A stretch of DNA of 64,000 bases from Thioclava electrotropha (GCF_002085925.2 NZ_CP053562.1:3113501-3177500); one strand, 5' to 3'. Positions 14,970 to 24,938 are shown, counted from the first letter of the stretch. Translations and numbers: made by a program. The notes: generated from the letters alone by a model not told the origin.

Positions 14970-15428
14970 GTGTTGATCTGGAGGGGAATTGGTTCCGATC
15001 TCGGGTACTCGGAAAAACTATCTGAAGTTTGGCGCCAGCGCCCCACGTCTTCGGAGACATTTGAGCCCTGGCGGCAGGCACGACGATGTATCGGCCAAGA
15101 GCCGCTTCATCTCGATTTCTCGATCCCGGGCCGGCCGGCTGCCTATATTGAGGGCCTCGACGTTGACGCGTCGCGCGACCGTGATCACTCCGCTCAATCT
15201 TCGCGACGGCGCGTGGATCGCGTGCTACGGCTTCTTGTCCATCACCCAGAGGACCGACATAGCTCAGCGTTGCCCCCCTATCAAAGCGCCGGTCTCAGCG
15301 AAGGTGACCGGCGCGACGCCCGGCTGATCGAGGCGATCATCCTTCGCGAACGAAGACATCGTCCGGTTCGAATGCAGCGTCTGCTTCGTCAACTTCGCCA
15401 GGCAGTCAGGAAGGCGGCGGCCGATTAA
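14970..15428 (+). CDS. Possible small gene divergent from the HTH gene
   Basis: An open frame of 152 codons from a GTG at 14970, 15 bp from the divergent HTH start. I do not recognise the product. It looks coding because the C-terminal third is a consistent amphipathic, basic helix pair (DARLIEAIILRERRHRPVR, MQRLLRQLRQAVRKAAAD) and the codon choice resembles the neighbours. Against it, there is no ribosome site and the start is unclear. It could be a regulatory or cargo gene of the recombinase element, or a chance frame. Confidence 0.3.
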   Translation: MLIWRGIGSDLGYSEKLSEVWRQRPTSSETFEPWRQARRCIGQEPLHLDFSIPGRPAAYIEGLDVDASRDRDHSAQSSRRRVDRVLRLLVHHPEDRHSSALPPYQSAGLSEGDRRDARLIEAIILRERRHRPVRMQRLLRQLRQAVRKAAAD

Positions 15429-16676
15429 GCAAGGCTCGTACCCGGAGGATCTGCCGGTGACAGACGGCCCCTGCCCTTTTCTCCTGGGTACGGGCATCGC
15501 CTGACGACGGGAGACGTTCCAGATCGACCTGCCGCCCTCTCGTGCGACGGCTGTCGCCATTGCTACGACCATGACACCGCCAAAGGTCGCCCCGCACGGG
15601 GCGCCAGACGACCATCGATTTTCTGCGCGAAATGACCGCTTCTGTGCTCTGCCGTTGGGTGATCAGCAGATTGGTTCGCTCCCAGCGACACCGCCACGCA
15701 CAAGAGTGGCAAGCGACAGGAAGACAACGGTTCATCCGCATCTTGCCATGCGAGGAGATCGAACGCATAGGCGCTACGGCGTACGCGTCGCGACCAAACT
15801 TCAGAGCGATCTGTCGCCACGATGTTGCAAAAAATTCACCCGCCGCAGCGCGAATTTCCCGGCGTGGATCGTAGTCCATACCGTCTACTACGCTGAAAGC
15901 GACATGATCTGGCGGATCAAAATGGGCCAGAGGAGCAATCCGCAGATGCTTAAGGTCCCCACGCGTGGCCTGCGGAGCGATCTCAATCCAACCAAGTGCT
16001 CGCGGATTCGGTCGTTATCGCCGCATCAAAAATCATCTACTCGCGCCTTCAATTGGCGAAGTCATAGGAAAAAACACGCGGAAAAATGTCGTCGTCTCTC
16101 GGAATTTTTGCGTCATTTCGCGGAGAAATTGCGTCTTTTCACGGAATTTCTGCGTCATCTCGCGGAGGAATTGCGTCGTGACGCCCTTCAAGTCCTTGTT
16201 TTATAATATAGATTCTGGCCCTGAATAAGAGGAATCAGAGAACCCTCTGAAAGAGCCGCGTTGCGGCATCGTTTTAGGCTTTTTTTGTGAAACAAACTGG
16301 ACAGCCTTTCACCCAAGAACCGGCCGAGCCTCGAAAAGCTTAAAAAATATTTTCATGAGAGCTTCAGCGATTTTTTGCGCCGGGCGCATCGATCCATATG
16401 TTTGTTACATAAGGTGCACTTGTTGCTGACCGCGATCCTGTCCTTGCAAATCCGCTGTGGCGCGCAACAGTGGAAATTTGAGGGCGAAGATCGGGAAGCG
16501 ACGTGAAACGGGTCGAACACGTGCGGCCCCATGCCAACACTTTGCGCCGATTTCTCCGGCGCAAGGTAGCTGTCGACGTCCGGGGTCGGCAGCGAGACCG
16601 ATGCTGTCTTCGGATAGCTACAAAACGGGTGCTCTGCTGCGGCGCGTAGCATTGGAGTAATCGTGCTGTGGCGCCC
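15429..16676. other. Gene-poor stretch with 21-bp tandem repeats, ends at the IS21 junction
   Basis: About 1.2 kb without a convincing gene. Its main content is the tandem repeat array at 16077-16181, followed by an AT-rich block (TTATAATATAG at 16199-16210). Fragments of frames run on both strands up to the IS21 left end at 16677, which suggests that a gene was cut there. This could be the remains of a plasmid replication region. Confidence 0.5.
16077..16181. repeat. Five tandem 21-bp repeats (iteron-like)
   Basis: Units start at 16077, 16098, 16119, 16140 and 16161. Representative units are CTCGGAATTTTTGCGTCATT(T) and CGCGGAGAAATTGCGTCTTT(T). The shared core is CGGA-A/T-rich-TGCGTC, and units 2 and 4 resemble each other more than units 3 and 5, giving a weak 42-bp super-period. 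The 21-bp spacing puts each core on the same helical face, as in plasmid replication iterons. Because 21 is a multiple of three, the array is also open in translation on both strands, where it reads as a heptad-like peptide. The DNA-level reading seems more likely. Confidence 0.8.
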
Positions 16677-16845
16677 TGTCAACGGCGGAGCAAAAACCGG
16701 CCACGGGGCGGAGCAAAAGTCTGCCACCAGAGAGGGCATGGGATTGAAGCGGAGGGAACGCTTCGCGCCCCGGCAGCTGCGCTTTTCAGATAGCTGGCGG
16801 CTGCCGGGGCGCTTTGGCCCAGCGGGCCAAATCTGAACGATGTGA

Positions 16846-17607
16846 TCAGGTGTCGGCGCTGTTTCGGGCGCGGCTTTGGGCAAGCCGATAGCTGTCGCCG
16901 TTCATCTCGAGGATGTGGACATGGTGGGTGAGCCGGTCGAGCAGAGCGCCGATCAGGCGCTCGGAGCCGAAGGTTTCGGTCCATTCGTCGAAGGGCAGAT
17001 TGCTGGTGATCATGGTGGCGCCCCGCTCGTAGCGCTGCGAGATCAGTTCGAAGAGCAGCTCGGCGCCGGTCTTGCTCAGAGGCACGAAGCCCAGCTCGTC
17101 GATGATCAGGAGCTTGTATCCGACCATCTGTTTTTGCAGGCGTAGCAAGCGGCGCTCGTCGCGGGCCTCCATCAGCTCGTGGACCAATGCGGCGGCGGTG
17201 GTGAAGCCGACGGAAAGGCCCTTCTGGCAGGCGGCCAGTCCAAGGCCCAAGGCGACATGGGTCTTGCCGGTGCCGCTCGGGCCGAGGGCAATGACATTCT
17301 CGCGGCGCTCAATCCAGTCCCCGCGGGCGAGTTCCAGCACCTGCATCTTGTTGAGCCTGGGGATCGCCTTGAAGTCGAAGCTGTCGAGGCTCTTGGTTGC
17401 CGGGAACTTCGCCGCCTTGATGCGGCGCTCGACCATCCGCCGTTCGCGGTCGATCAGCTCGAGTTCCACCAGTCGGGCCAGGAAGCGGACATGGTCCTGT
17501 CCCTCCGCGGCGCACTGGCGCGCGAGCTTGTCGTATTCCCTCAGGAAGGTCGGCAGCTTGAGCGTCTTCAGATGATGGGCGAGCAGGAGATCAGGCGCGT
17601 CGGTCAT
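16846..17607 (-). CDS. istB: IS21-family helper ATPase IstB
   Basis: A 253-residue AAA+ ATPase of the IstB/DnaC group that regulates target choice and stimulates the IstA transposase. The Walker A motif is ALGPSGTGKTHVALGLG and Walker B is KLLIIDELGFVPLS. The sensor region is MITSNLPFDEWTETFGSERL, and 'LTHHVHILEMNGDSYR' ends the domain. The start at 17607 overlaps the istA stop (ATGA), the classic coupled arrangement. Length and motifs are complete, so the element may still be active. Confidence 0.95.
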   Translation of the reverse strand: MTDAPDLLLAHHLKTLKLPTFLREYDKLARQCAAEGQDHVRFLARLVELELIDRERRMVERRIKAAKFPATKSLDSFDFKAIPRLNKMQVLELARGDWIERRENVIALGPSGTGKTHVALGLGLAACQKGLSVGFTTAAALVHELMEARDERRLLRLQKQMVGYKLLIIDELGFVPLSKTGAELLFELISQRYERGATMITSNLPFDEWTETFGSERLIGALLDRLTHHVHILEMNGDSYRLAQSRARNSADT

Positions 17608-19091
17608 CGGGCCTCCTCCGAGATCAGGCACATGTAGCTGGCCGCCGAGGTCTTTCCGACCTCGGCCCGCGGCAGGTAGGGATAGACGTCGAGGTCGAGC
17701 TTCGGCGGTCGCTTCTCGACCTGACACAGCACGAGATGCTTGACGGCGTCGAAGCCGATGGCTCCCATGCGCAGGGCCGTCTTCACGGCGGCTTGCACAT
17801 CGTCGAGTTCGAAGGCCTCCAGCAGCCGCAGGACCTGGACGAACTCACGCCGCCCCGCCTTGAGCATGCGTGCTTCCATCAGGCGGCGCAGGGTCGCGAA
17901 CTCGGGCGGCAGCTCCCAGCCTGTCAGCGGCGCGGCCTGGTCCAGGGCATTGATCTTCTTCTCGATCAGCGGAAGGTAGTGGAGCGGGTCGAAGACGACA
18001 TCCTCGCGCTCATAGCTGCGCGGATGGCGCGCGATCAGATCGCCGCCGCAGCCGATCGCCACCTCGTCGACATAGCCGCGCAGCCAGACATCGCGGTGGC
18101 CGTAGGCGACCGGCACGGAATAGTCTTTGGTCTTGTAACGCACCAGCGCCTGCGAGGTGACCCGCCCGCTCGCCTGATCGCAGGCATCGAAAGAGGCTGG
18201 CGGCAGCGCCGACATCACCTCGAGATCCCGGTCAAGGCGCGTGCCGATCGTCTCGGTATGGCCGCGCAGAACATCGCCCTGACGCTTGCGGCATTGTTCT
18301 TCCAGCCAGGCGTTGAAGGCCTCCCAGGAGGGGAAGCGCGGCACCGGCACCATGAAGTTGCGCCGGGCATAGCCCACCAGCCCCTCGACGCTGCCTTTGT
18401 CATTGCCCTTGCCGGGGCGGCCATAGCGGTCACGGAGCAGGTAATGTGACAGGAACCCGCTGAACAGCCTGGCCCGCTTGCGGGTGCCATCCGGCAGGAT
18501 CTGTGCCACCAGGCACCTGTCGTTGTCGTAGAGCACCGACACCGGCACCCGACCGAAGAAGCCGAAGGCGTGAACATGCCCGTCGACCCAGGCCTCGGAG
18601 GTCGCAGCCGGATAGGCCCGGATATAGCAGGCATCGCTATGTGGCAGGTCGAAGGCGAAGAAATGCGCCTTCTGCTCGACACCATCAATGATGACCATCG
18701 CTTCGCCAAAGTCGGCCTGGGCATGCCCGGGCGCATGGGCCAGCGGCACGAACATCTCGCGACCGCGCCGGTCATCCTCACGAATGTAATCCTTCACGAT
18801 CGTGTAGCCGCCGGTGAAGCCGTGTTCGTCCCGGAGCCGCTCGAACACCCGCTTGGCGGTGTGCCGCTGTTTGCGCGGGACGCCGCGGTCCTCTTCCAGC
18901 CAGGCGTTGATGATCTCGGTGAAACCATCCAGCTTCGGGCGCTTGATCGGCGCCTTGCGCCGGTAGCCCGGCGGAACCGAATACGCCAACATCTTCTGCA
19001 CGCTGTCGCGTGAAATCCCGAAGTGACGCGCCGCCTCGCGCTGGCTCATCCCCTCGGCGAAGGCAAGTCGAACCTTGCGATACAAGTCCAC
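17604..19091 (-). CDS. istA: IS21-family DDE transposase IstA
   Basis: A 495-residue transposase. It begins with a helix-turn-helix (GMSQREAARHFGISRDSVQK, residues about 15-34) that binds the terminal repeats. The RNase H-like core has aspartate in HAQADFGEAMV, the second aspartate in SVLYDNDRCLV and the glutamate in NDKGSVEGLVGYARR. The C-terminal part contains a Mu-transposase-like beta-barrel (KTKDYSVPVAYGHRDV). It is intact in length and spacing and is coupled to istB. Confidence 0.95.
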   Translation of the reverse strand: MDLYRKVRLAFAEGMSQREAARHFGISRDSVQKMLAYSVPPGYRRKAPIKRPKLDGFTEIINAWLEEDRGVPRKQRHTAKRVFERLRDEHGFTGGYTIVKDYIREDDRRGREMFVPLAHAPGHAQADFGEAMVIIDGVEQKAHFFAFDLPHSDACYIRAYPAATSEAWVDGHVHAFGFFGRVPVSVLYDNDRCLVAQILPDGTRKRARLFSGFLSHYLLRDRYGRPGKGNDKGSVEGLVGYARRNFMVPVPRFPSWEAFNAWLEEQCRKRQGDVLRGHTETIGTRLDRDLEVMSALPPASFDACDQASGRVTSQALVRYKTKDYSVPVAYGHRDVWLRGYVDEVAIGCGGDLIARHPRSYEREDVVFDPLHYLPLIEKKINALDQAAPLTGWELPPEFATLRRLMEARMLKAGRREFVQVLRLLEAFELDDVQAAVKTALRMGAIGFDAVKHLVLCQVEKRPPKLDLDVYPYLPRAEVGKTSAASYMCLISEEAR

Positions 19092-19208
19092 GGTGAAAAT
19101 CCTCCCGCCCTCCCGTCGCCAGAAAGGGCAAAAGTGGCCGACTTTTACGCCGCCCGCAGCCGGATCATCCCGCCGCTACCGTGGCCGACTATTGCGCCGC
19201 CGTTCTCA

Positions 19209-19495
19209 CTTTGTCCACTCAGGTCCAAAGCAGCGAAAATTCCGCACCGAAATATTTTCAATCTTCACGAAACCGCTCCACTCCAAAATACTTTTCCGTG
19301 CGCATTCCAACCTCTCGACGCGCATTCAACGCTGGCAGGGGAATTTAGAATAACGGAGGCCTCCACCCATTTTTTAGCAGCACTGCGTATGCCAGCATCT
19401 TTTCGATCGAGCCACGCCCCAGCATACAATCGATAATAGGTCAGCAGCGGATTTTCGCAGAACTAAATTTTCTCGCTGCGAAAATATCTGATAAA
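19209..19495. other. Short AT-rich spacer after IS21
   Basis: About 290 bp between the IS21 right end and the stop codon of the SIR2-STAND gene. No gene, tRNA or repeat is seen. Its AT content matches the following gene rather than the IS, so it probably belongs to the same imported block. Confidence 0.4.
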
Positions 19496-22400
19496 TCATT
19501 TCGATAAGACGATCTGATAAGCAACCGGTCCCTTTCTATTGAAGCGAAGCCGAAACCTGACAGCACTTCCGTCACGTAGGTCTTCATAGGCGCAATCAGT
19601 GAGGTCGCTAATGTTGGCAAAGATGCGTCCTGGATAACCGCCGAATCGTATAAAGAAGTAGCGTTCGCTACGTCCTGAGACTGTACCCGCGTATTGACCG
19701 AGCTTTTCGGTGACTTCATCATTTATCTTCGGAGCGAGCCTTCGAAATCCTTCCGGAGCCCTCTGATCAATATGCTCAAATAGCTGTTTTGCCTGTTCTA
19801 CCTCTCCACACCAAAACAGGAACTCCGCCATTAGAAAACGGGCTTCAAAATTATGATCCTCCGAGGAAAAACTTGAGCGCAAGCAGAACTCCACGCGGCC
19901 TACATCTACGTCATCCAAAGTCAGAAGCAATTTAGCCATTTCAAAGTGTATGGTTTTGTCGCTTGGAAACTTATCCAATCCAGCCTGAAGAATATCGACA
20001 GCACGCTCGACCCCATCCTTCCGATTGACAATTCGAGACAGCCGAATGAATATACCGGAATTTCTTGGCTTGGCTTTAGCCGCTCTTTCGAGGGACTTCC
20101 TCGCCAATTCGCTCTCCCCAAGCATCTGCCAGAGTCGACTTTCAGCTGCAGGAAACTCAGACTCGTTTGGGTGATCTTGCTGCGCTTTTCTCAATCGAGA
20201 CACAGTTTCATCAACCTTTGTATCAAACTCGACGAACTCGTATTCTTTCGAATCAGGATGAAGCTGCTTTAGCTGACTGAAGGTTTCATCGATTAGCAAA
20301 TTACAAAATGACAAATCCTTTCTGGCATCATCTTTAATCCAAATATCATTCAGGTAAGATCTTGCCACCCCGCGAAGCTGATCGGCCCTAATTTTAGACG
20401 TAGCCTCATTAGCTTTTCTTCGTGCCACTTCAGCTAAAGTATGAATGTATACATGATTGTTGCCATCGATAGCCTGGGCGGTTTCAGCAAGTTCCTGGGC
20501 TCGGTCGAGATTTCCCTTCCTATGGCTGTACTCGAAAATAGCGCCTTGCTGATAGAGGAATGCAGATGTTGGAGACGCAGAAGTAGCTGCATCAAAAATA
20601 ACTCGGCCATGTTCCACGTCTCGGAACATTTGCGCGAGCGACCGTCCTTTGCAAATGCCCTCCAAAATCCTTTTGTCCGAAGAGAAACCGGCATCAAGCC
20701 CGCCAAGAATCCTTGAGAACTGAGCAGATTTTTCCTCATCTGTTGAGCAGCTAACACCGAAAACAATTTTCGCAATTCGGCTATGTCGTGAAGCATAACC
20801 TTTGTCTCCGGTGTAGCGGTCCTCAATTACTCGAACCAAACCCCTCAGTGGCTCAAAGAATTTTTCCTCGAAATCGTCAAATCGTATCGCACTGATCCGG
20901 GAGATCGCACCAGCCCGAGCCGTGACGGAAAATTGGTGCATTGTTGCGATGTCGAGATAAAGCCTTCGGGCGGCTTCTGGTTGAACCCTCTCATACTCCT
21001 CTAAGATTATATCTTCAAAAGGCTTTCCAAGCGTGAGTTCGTGCAACGCCACCAGAAGCTGTCTGTCCGAACGATCTTCCGCCATGAAAGCCGCGATTCG
21101 CTCTTCCCTCGTTTTGGACTGAAGCATCCCTAAGCATTTGTGGCGCTCAAGCAAATCGACAAGATCCTCGGCCTCTCTTTCAGTCAAGCTCCGTAGGGAG
21201 TAGATGTCCGGCGGATGATCTTTCTCGAGTCGGGAACAGTACGTTGTCCAATCGGCTTCTCTCTCTGAGGCGATTATTGTAATTGGAATTCTCTTGGATC
21301 TAAGCCGATCCAAAAGATGCTGCAACGCATCCGAGTGCAACGCGACATGGTCAACAAAGAGATTCCAACGCAATCCAGTTAAGTCATATAACTCTTCAAA
21401 AATTTCCGGATGTAGTGCGCCATTTTCTTTCAGCCAAAGAACTGGCTCATCGAGTATCACTGCGGCGTCATGAGCCGCTCGCTTTAAGGCGATTGTTTTT
21501 CCGGATCCACCTGCCCCCTGAAGCAAAAAAAATCTTTGCTCGGGCGCATCATTTCGGTCGAGCGCATCATATAAAATTTTCTCACCGGTTTTTCTCGCAA
21601 AATCAAACTTTCTAAATATTCCGGCCCATCCATTTTCGAAACCGGAATAAAAAGATTTTGCATCAACTTCGTCAAATGGCATTCCAGAATGAACAAAATC
21701 GAGATCGATCTCAAGAGATTTCTTAAGCGCATCCGATCCTTGCGCCTCAGTGCGAAAATGCTTCGTTATTGGCTCCGCTCGTGAATTATCTGGCGGGGTT
21801 AATCCACGAAATAGTGCAGGAACTTCGGAATCTAAGCATGACATGAAGTCTCCGAATTTCATGCGAACAATCTGTATGTTCTTTGTCAGCCAGTACTGCT
21901 CATCGTGTTCGTCAGCCCCGGGAGTTACAATATACCATTGCGGCCTTCTGCCTGGATCAATATCATAAACTAAAGAACGAATGTGCGCGTCAGCTATCTT
22001 ATATCCAATAAAAATCAATACTGAGTGTTGAGCCCATTGGGTCAACCTCGCCATCAAGGTCGATCTGTTGGCCTTGTATCGATGGTAGTGTTCATGGGAT
22101 AGGATTAAGGGAATTTCTTTGTCGAGACGATGGTTCAAGCAGCCGTGTAACTTTAGGTATGGTAGAGGGTCTTGATACGCTCGAAGTCGATCGTCATATG
22201 GCTCTGCATCCTTAACGAAAGGCAACAGGTGCTGCTTTGCCACTGCACTTGAAGAGTATGCCTGCTCGAGAATGGTGTCATAGTTTGTCGTTGCGATGCC
22301 CCGCCACTTGAATTCTGCTACTTGCTTATGAGCGTCGGACGGCTCGAATCCTGACAGCGAGCGAGAGAGTTCCTCAAAAACTTGCACTTCACCGGCACCA

Positions 22401-22624
22401 GCCGAGATAGAAATCTCGGAGACCATCGCGAGATCTCGATCATCCTTGTCTTTGCCCAAGAATTTCTTAGCGAGTATATTCCGCAGCTTTGCGCTATCCG
22501 GAGGACGGTTACCTTTGTTGTTTTTGCACTCCAAGGACGCCCCCGCGCCCAAAACCAAAACTGCACGACTGTCTTTAACAGCCTCAACAAGCGTGTGTGG
22601 TAAAGTTTTTGATTCTTTAGACAT
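19496..22624 (-). CDS. SIR2-STAND NTPase with TPR region and C-terminal cold-shock-like domain (probable anti-phage defence)
   Basis: A 1042-residue multidomain protein. Residues 20-275 are a SIR2-like fold with LGAGAS (25-30), TTNYDTILE (112-120, putative catalytic Asn114), LKLHG (157-161, His160) and FIGYKIADAHI (205-215); such domains hydrolyse NAD+ in defence systems. Residues 360-620 are a P-loop STAND ATPase: Walker A GAGGSGKT (370-377), Walker B-like NLFVDHV, and the RHSRIAKIVF motif. Residues 680-960 are TPR-like helices. Residues 978-1040 look like a cold-shock/OB domain (GTVSGRSERYFFIRFGGYPG, IFANISDL, KGPVAYQI). In known SIR2-STAND (Avs-like) systems the C-terminus senses a phage product and the SIR2 domain then depletes NAD+. 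The gene is richer in A/T than its neighbours and stands alone. The CSD tail as sensor is my inference. Confidence 0.85.
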   Translation of the reverse strand: MSKESKTLPHTLVEAVKDSRAVLVLGAGASLECKNNKGNRPPDSAKLRNILAKKFLGKDKDDRDLAMVSEISISAGAGEVQVFEELSRSLSGFEPSDAHKQVAEFKWRGIATTNYDTILEQAYSSSAVAKQHLLPFVKDAEPYDDRLRAYQDPLPYLKLHGCLNHRLDKEIPLILSHEHYHRYKANRSTLMARLTQWAQHSVLIFIGYKIADAHIRSLVYDIDPGRRPQWYIVTPGADEHDEQYWLTKNIQIVRMKFGDFMSCLDSEVPALFRGLTPPDNSRAEPITKHFRTEAQGSDALKKSLEIDLDFVHSGMPFDEVDAKSFYSGFENGWAGIFRKFDFARKTGEKILYDALDRNDAPEQRFFLLQGAGGSGKTIALKRAAHDAAVILDEPVLWLKENGALHPEIFEELYDLTGLRWNLFVDHVALHSDALQHLLDRLRSKRIPITIIASEREADWTTYCSRLEKDHPPDIYSLRSLTEREAEDLVDLLERHKCLGMLQSKTREERIAAFMAEDRSDRQLLVALHELTLGKPFEDIILEEYERVQPEAARRLYLDIATMHQFSVTARAGAISRISAIRFDDFEEKFFEPLRGLVRVIEDRYTGDKGYASRHSRIAKIVFGVSCSTDEEKSAQFSRILGGLDAGFSSDKRILEGICKGRSLAQMFRDVEHGRVIFDAATSASPTSAFLYQQGAIFEYSHRKGNLDRAQELAETAQAIDGNNHVYIHTLAEVARRKANEATSKIRADQLRGVARSYLNDIWIKDDARKDLSFCNLLIDETFSQLKQLHPDSKEYEFVEFDTKVDETVSRLRKAQQDHPNESEFPAAESRLWQMLGESELARKSLERAAKAKPRNSGIFIRLSRIVNRKDGVERAVDILQAGLDKFPSDKTIHFEMAKLLLTLDDVDVGRVEFCLRSSFSSEDHNFEARFLMAEFLFWCGEVEQAKQLFEHIDQRAPEGFRRLAPKINDEVTEKLGQYAGTVSGRSERYFFIRFGGYPGRIFANISDLTDCAYEDLRDGSAVRFRLRFNRKGPVAYQIVLSK

Positions 22625-23456
22625 TTTCTCGACTAACTATGTGGCGCTACATAACTATCCACGTCCGCGCGCCCCATGCAACCGTTGACCTGCCAGCGGT
22701 CTTTAAGCCGGTAGCAACCAAAGACCCGTTGGTGTTTACGCTGATCGACGCAGGTTGAGCAATCGCCCGACCCGAGGAGTTGTCATCTCGCGTAGCGAGG
22801 CGCGCGATTGCGGTAGTCAGCTCTCGCGCATACGACCGCTCCGACTTCGTCCGGTCCGACAACACTTGAAACAGTCTTGACCGGACCGATGCCCAGAACC
22901 TCGATGTCCATCAGATTTTTCCCTCTCCACTCATTCCCGCAACCATAGCCGTGGGTTGGTGGAAAGGCATTTCATACCATTTGGCCAACCTCTTCGTTCG
23001 TCGGCTCATCCAATTCAAATTCTTTCTCTTGCGATGCGCGGAAAAGGCAAACGCATGTTAGAGCCCTCTTTACGAAGATGCCTGACATACGCCCCTACGG
23101 TTTTCCTCCTGGAACAAAGCATGGATCAGAGAGCTTCTAAAATGAACCCGCTTATCCACCAAAAAAAGCGATCGCTTTAGCTCTGTAAATGCAGACATCC
23201 GGCCGTGCCGGCCAGCGTGTCGTGAAAACTCGTCGCCCCCCGGTTATGACTTGCAACGCGCTCATATCGCGTCGAGATGTGCTCATCTGGTTGCAATTCC
23301 GAAATTTGCCCGCTATCTCCAGCGCAATCATCTGGACTTGGGGTGCGATCCCTGAGTGGCTCTCCCGGCCGCCGACCCGCCGGGCTAACCAAGATAATCT
23401 GCAAAGATGACCGGTTTGGCATTCAGGCCAGACCGGATAGGAACGGAACTCTCAAC
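22625..23456. other. Intergenic stretch, no convincing gene
   Basis: About 830 bp between the divergent SIR2-STAND and SulP genes. Small open frames exist (for example 22783-22911 and 22647-22865 on the minus strand), which may be two halves of a decayed gene. None has a family that I recognise. Promoters for both flanking genes should be here. Confidence 0.45.
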
Positions 23457-24938
23457 ATGAACCTCGACGCCTATCGACGCCAGTGGCTCGGTAACGTTCG
23501 CGGCGACCTGCTCTCCGGCATCGTCGTCGCACTTGCTCTTATTCCGGAGGCAATTGCCTTCTCGATCATAGCTGGCGTAGACCCGAAAGTTGGTCTCTAC
23601 GCCTCCTTCTCCATTGCGGTCGTAACCGCCATCGCCGGCGGCCGACCCGGCATGATTTCGGCGGCGACGGCCGCCACCGCCGTGCTCATGGTCACGCTCG
23701 TCGCTGACCACGGCCTCGAATACCTGCTGGCAACCACGGTGCTCGCGGGTCTCCTCCAGATCGCCGCTGGGTTCGCCCGGCTCGGTCACCTAATGCGTTT
23801 CGTCTCGCGCTCGGTGATGACCGGCTTCGTCAACGCGCTCGCCATCTTGATCTTCATGGCGCAGATCCCCGAGCTGACCGGGGTGCCGTGGCAGACCTAC
23901 CCCCTCGTCGCGGCCGGTCTCGGGATCATCTATCTCTTTCCCTACCTCACACGGGCCGTGCCCTCTCCGCTGGTCACGATCATTGTCTTGACGGCGGTAG
24001 TGATGGTCACGGGCTGGGACGTTCACACCGTCGGCGACATGGGCGCGCTGCCCGATACACTGCCAGTCTTCCTGATCCCCGACATTCCTCTCAATTTCGA
24101 GACGCTTACGATCATCCTGCCTTACGCGGCGGCCGTTGCGGTTGTCGGACTTCTTGAAAGCATGATGACCGAGAACATCGTCGATGACCTGACGGACACG
24201 AGTTCGGACCGCAACCAAGAGTGCATCGGGCAAGGGCTCGCAAATACCCTCACCGGTTTCATTGGCGGCATGGCTGGCTGTGCCATGATTGGTCAATCTA
24301 TGATCAACATCAAATCTGGCGGCCGCGGGCGGTTGTCCTGCTTCGCTGCCGGAGTATTCCTGCTCGTGATGGTGGTTCCACTCGGCGACATCGTCGCGCA
24401 AATCCCGATGGCGGCGCTCGTTGCAGTCATGATCATGGTCTCGATCGGCACCTTCTCATGGTCATCGATCAAGCAACTCAAAACGCACCCCAGATCGTCA
24501 TCTGTGGTGATGCTCGTGACCGTGGCGGTCGTGGTCTACACCCACAATCTCGCGATCGGTGTGCTGGTGGGCGTCCTGCTGTCGGGCCTCTTTTTCGCGG
24601 CCAAGATCGCGCAGCTCTTCCGGGTCACCTCGTCGCTGTCCGATGACGGGCGCGTGCGCACTTACCACATCACGGGACAGCTTTTCTTCGCCTCGGTGGA
24701 GAATTTCATGGACGCCTTTGACTTCAAGGAAGCGGCCGATCGGGTGGTGATCGACGTGAGTCATGCACATATCTGGGACGTCTCTTCGATTGCCGCCCTC
24801 GACATGGCCGTGCTGAAGTTCCGTCGAGACGGATCGGTGGTCGAAATCGTTGGCATGAATGAAGCATCGAAGACCATCGTTGACAAGCTGGCCGTCCATG
24901 ACGAGCCCGGCGCAATGGACAAATTGATGTCGCATTGA
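23457..24938 (+). CDS. SulP-family anion transporter with STAS domain
   Basis: A 493-residue inner-membrane transporter. About 10-12 membrane segments fill residues 20-375, including the SulP signature region [20 protein letters not shown] near the N-terminus. The substrate-site region contains [21 protein letters not shown] cytoplasmic STAS domain occupies about 400-493 ([39 protein letters not shown]). Substrates could be sulfate, bicarbonate or dicarboxylates. The start at 23457 is chosen because homologues start with a short segment before the first helix. It is followed after 13 bp by a universal stress protein gene, so the two form an operon. SulP-USP pairs are common, which suggests energy- or nucleotide-linked control. 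Confidence 0.9.
   Translation: MNLDAYRRQWLGNVRGDLLSGIVVALALIPEAIAFSIIAGVDPKVGLYASFSIAVVTAIAGGRPGMISAATAATAVLMVTLVADHGLEYLLATTVLAGLLQIAAGFARLGHLMRFVSRSVMTGFVNALAILIFMAQIPELTGVPWQTYPLVAAGLGIIYLFPYLTRAVPSPLVTIIVLTAVVMVTGWDVHTVGDMGALPDTLPVFLIPDIPLNFETLTIILPYAAAVAVVGLLESMMTENIVDDLTDTSSDRNQECIGQGLANTLTGFIGGMAGCAMIGQSMINIKSGGRGRLSCFAAGVFLLVMVVPLGDIVAQIPMAALVAVMIMVSIGTFSWSSIKQLKTHPRSSSVVMLVTVAVVVYTHNLAIGVLVGVLLSGLFFAAKIAQLFRVTSSLSDDGRVRTYHITGQLFFASVENFMDAFDFKEAADRVVIDVSHAHIWDVSSIAALDMAVLKFRRDGSVVEIVGMNEASKTIVDKLAVHDEPGAMDKLMSH

Larger units (their letters stand above)
16677..19208. mobile_element. IS21-family insertion sequence
   Basis: A 2.5-kb element with istA and istB on the minus strand. The ends pair as TGTCAACGGCGGAGCAAAAA (left, from 16677) and TGAGAACGGCGGCGCAATAG (right, complement, from 19208), both continuing into CGGCCACGG. 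Extra inner copies of GCAAAAGT-CxGCCAC-type boxes occur near both ends, as is usual for multiple IstA sites. The flanking bases (GCGCCC left, CTTTGT right) do not form a target duplication. Confidence 0.85.

Noticed and set aside
16077..16181. Possible CRISPR array
   Set aside because: The units are 21 bp, head to tail and without unique spacers, and no cas gene is nearby. It is a tandem iteron-like repeat.
15571..16206. A 211-codon plus-strand frame ending in a heptad-like coiled coil
   Set aside because: The coiled-coil look comes from the 21-bp DNA repeat, and the other strand is open too. There is no ribosome site and the upstream part lacks any pattern.
22647..22911. Two small minus-strand frames that could join into one gene by a frameshift
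   Set aside because: Neither half resembles a family that I know, so I cannot tell a decayed gene from chance frames.
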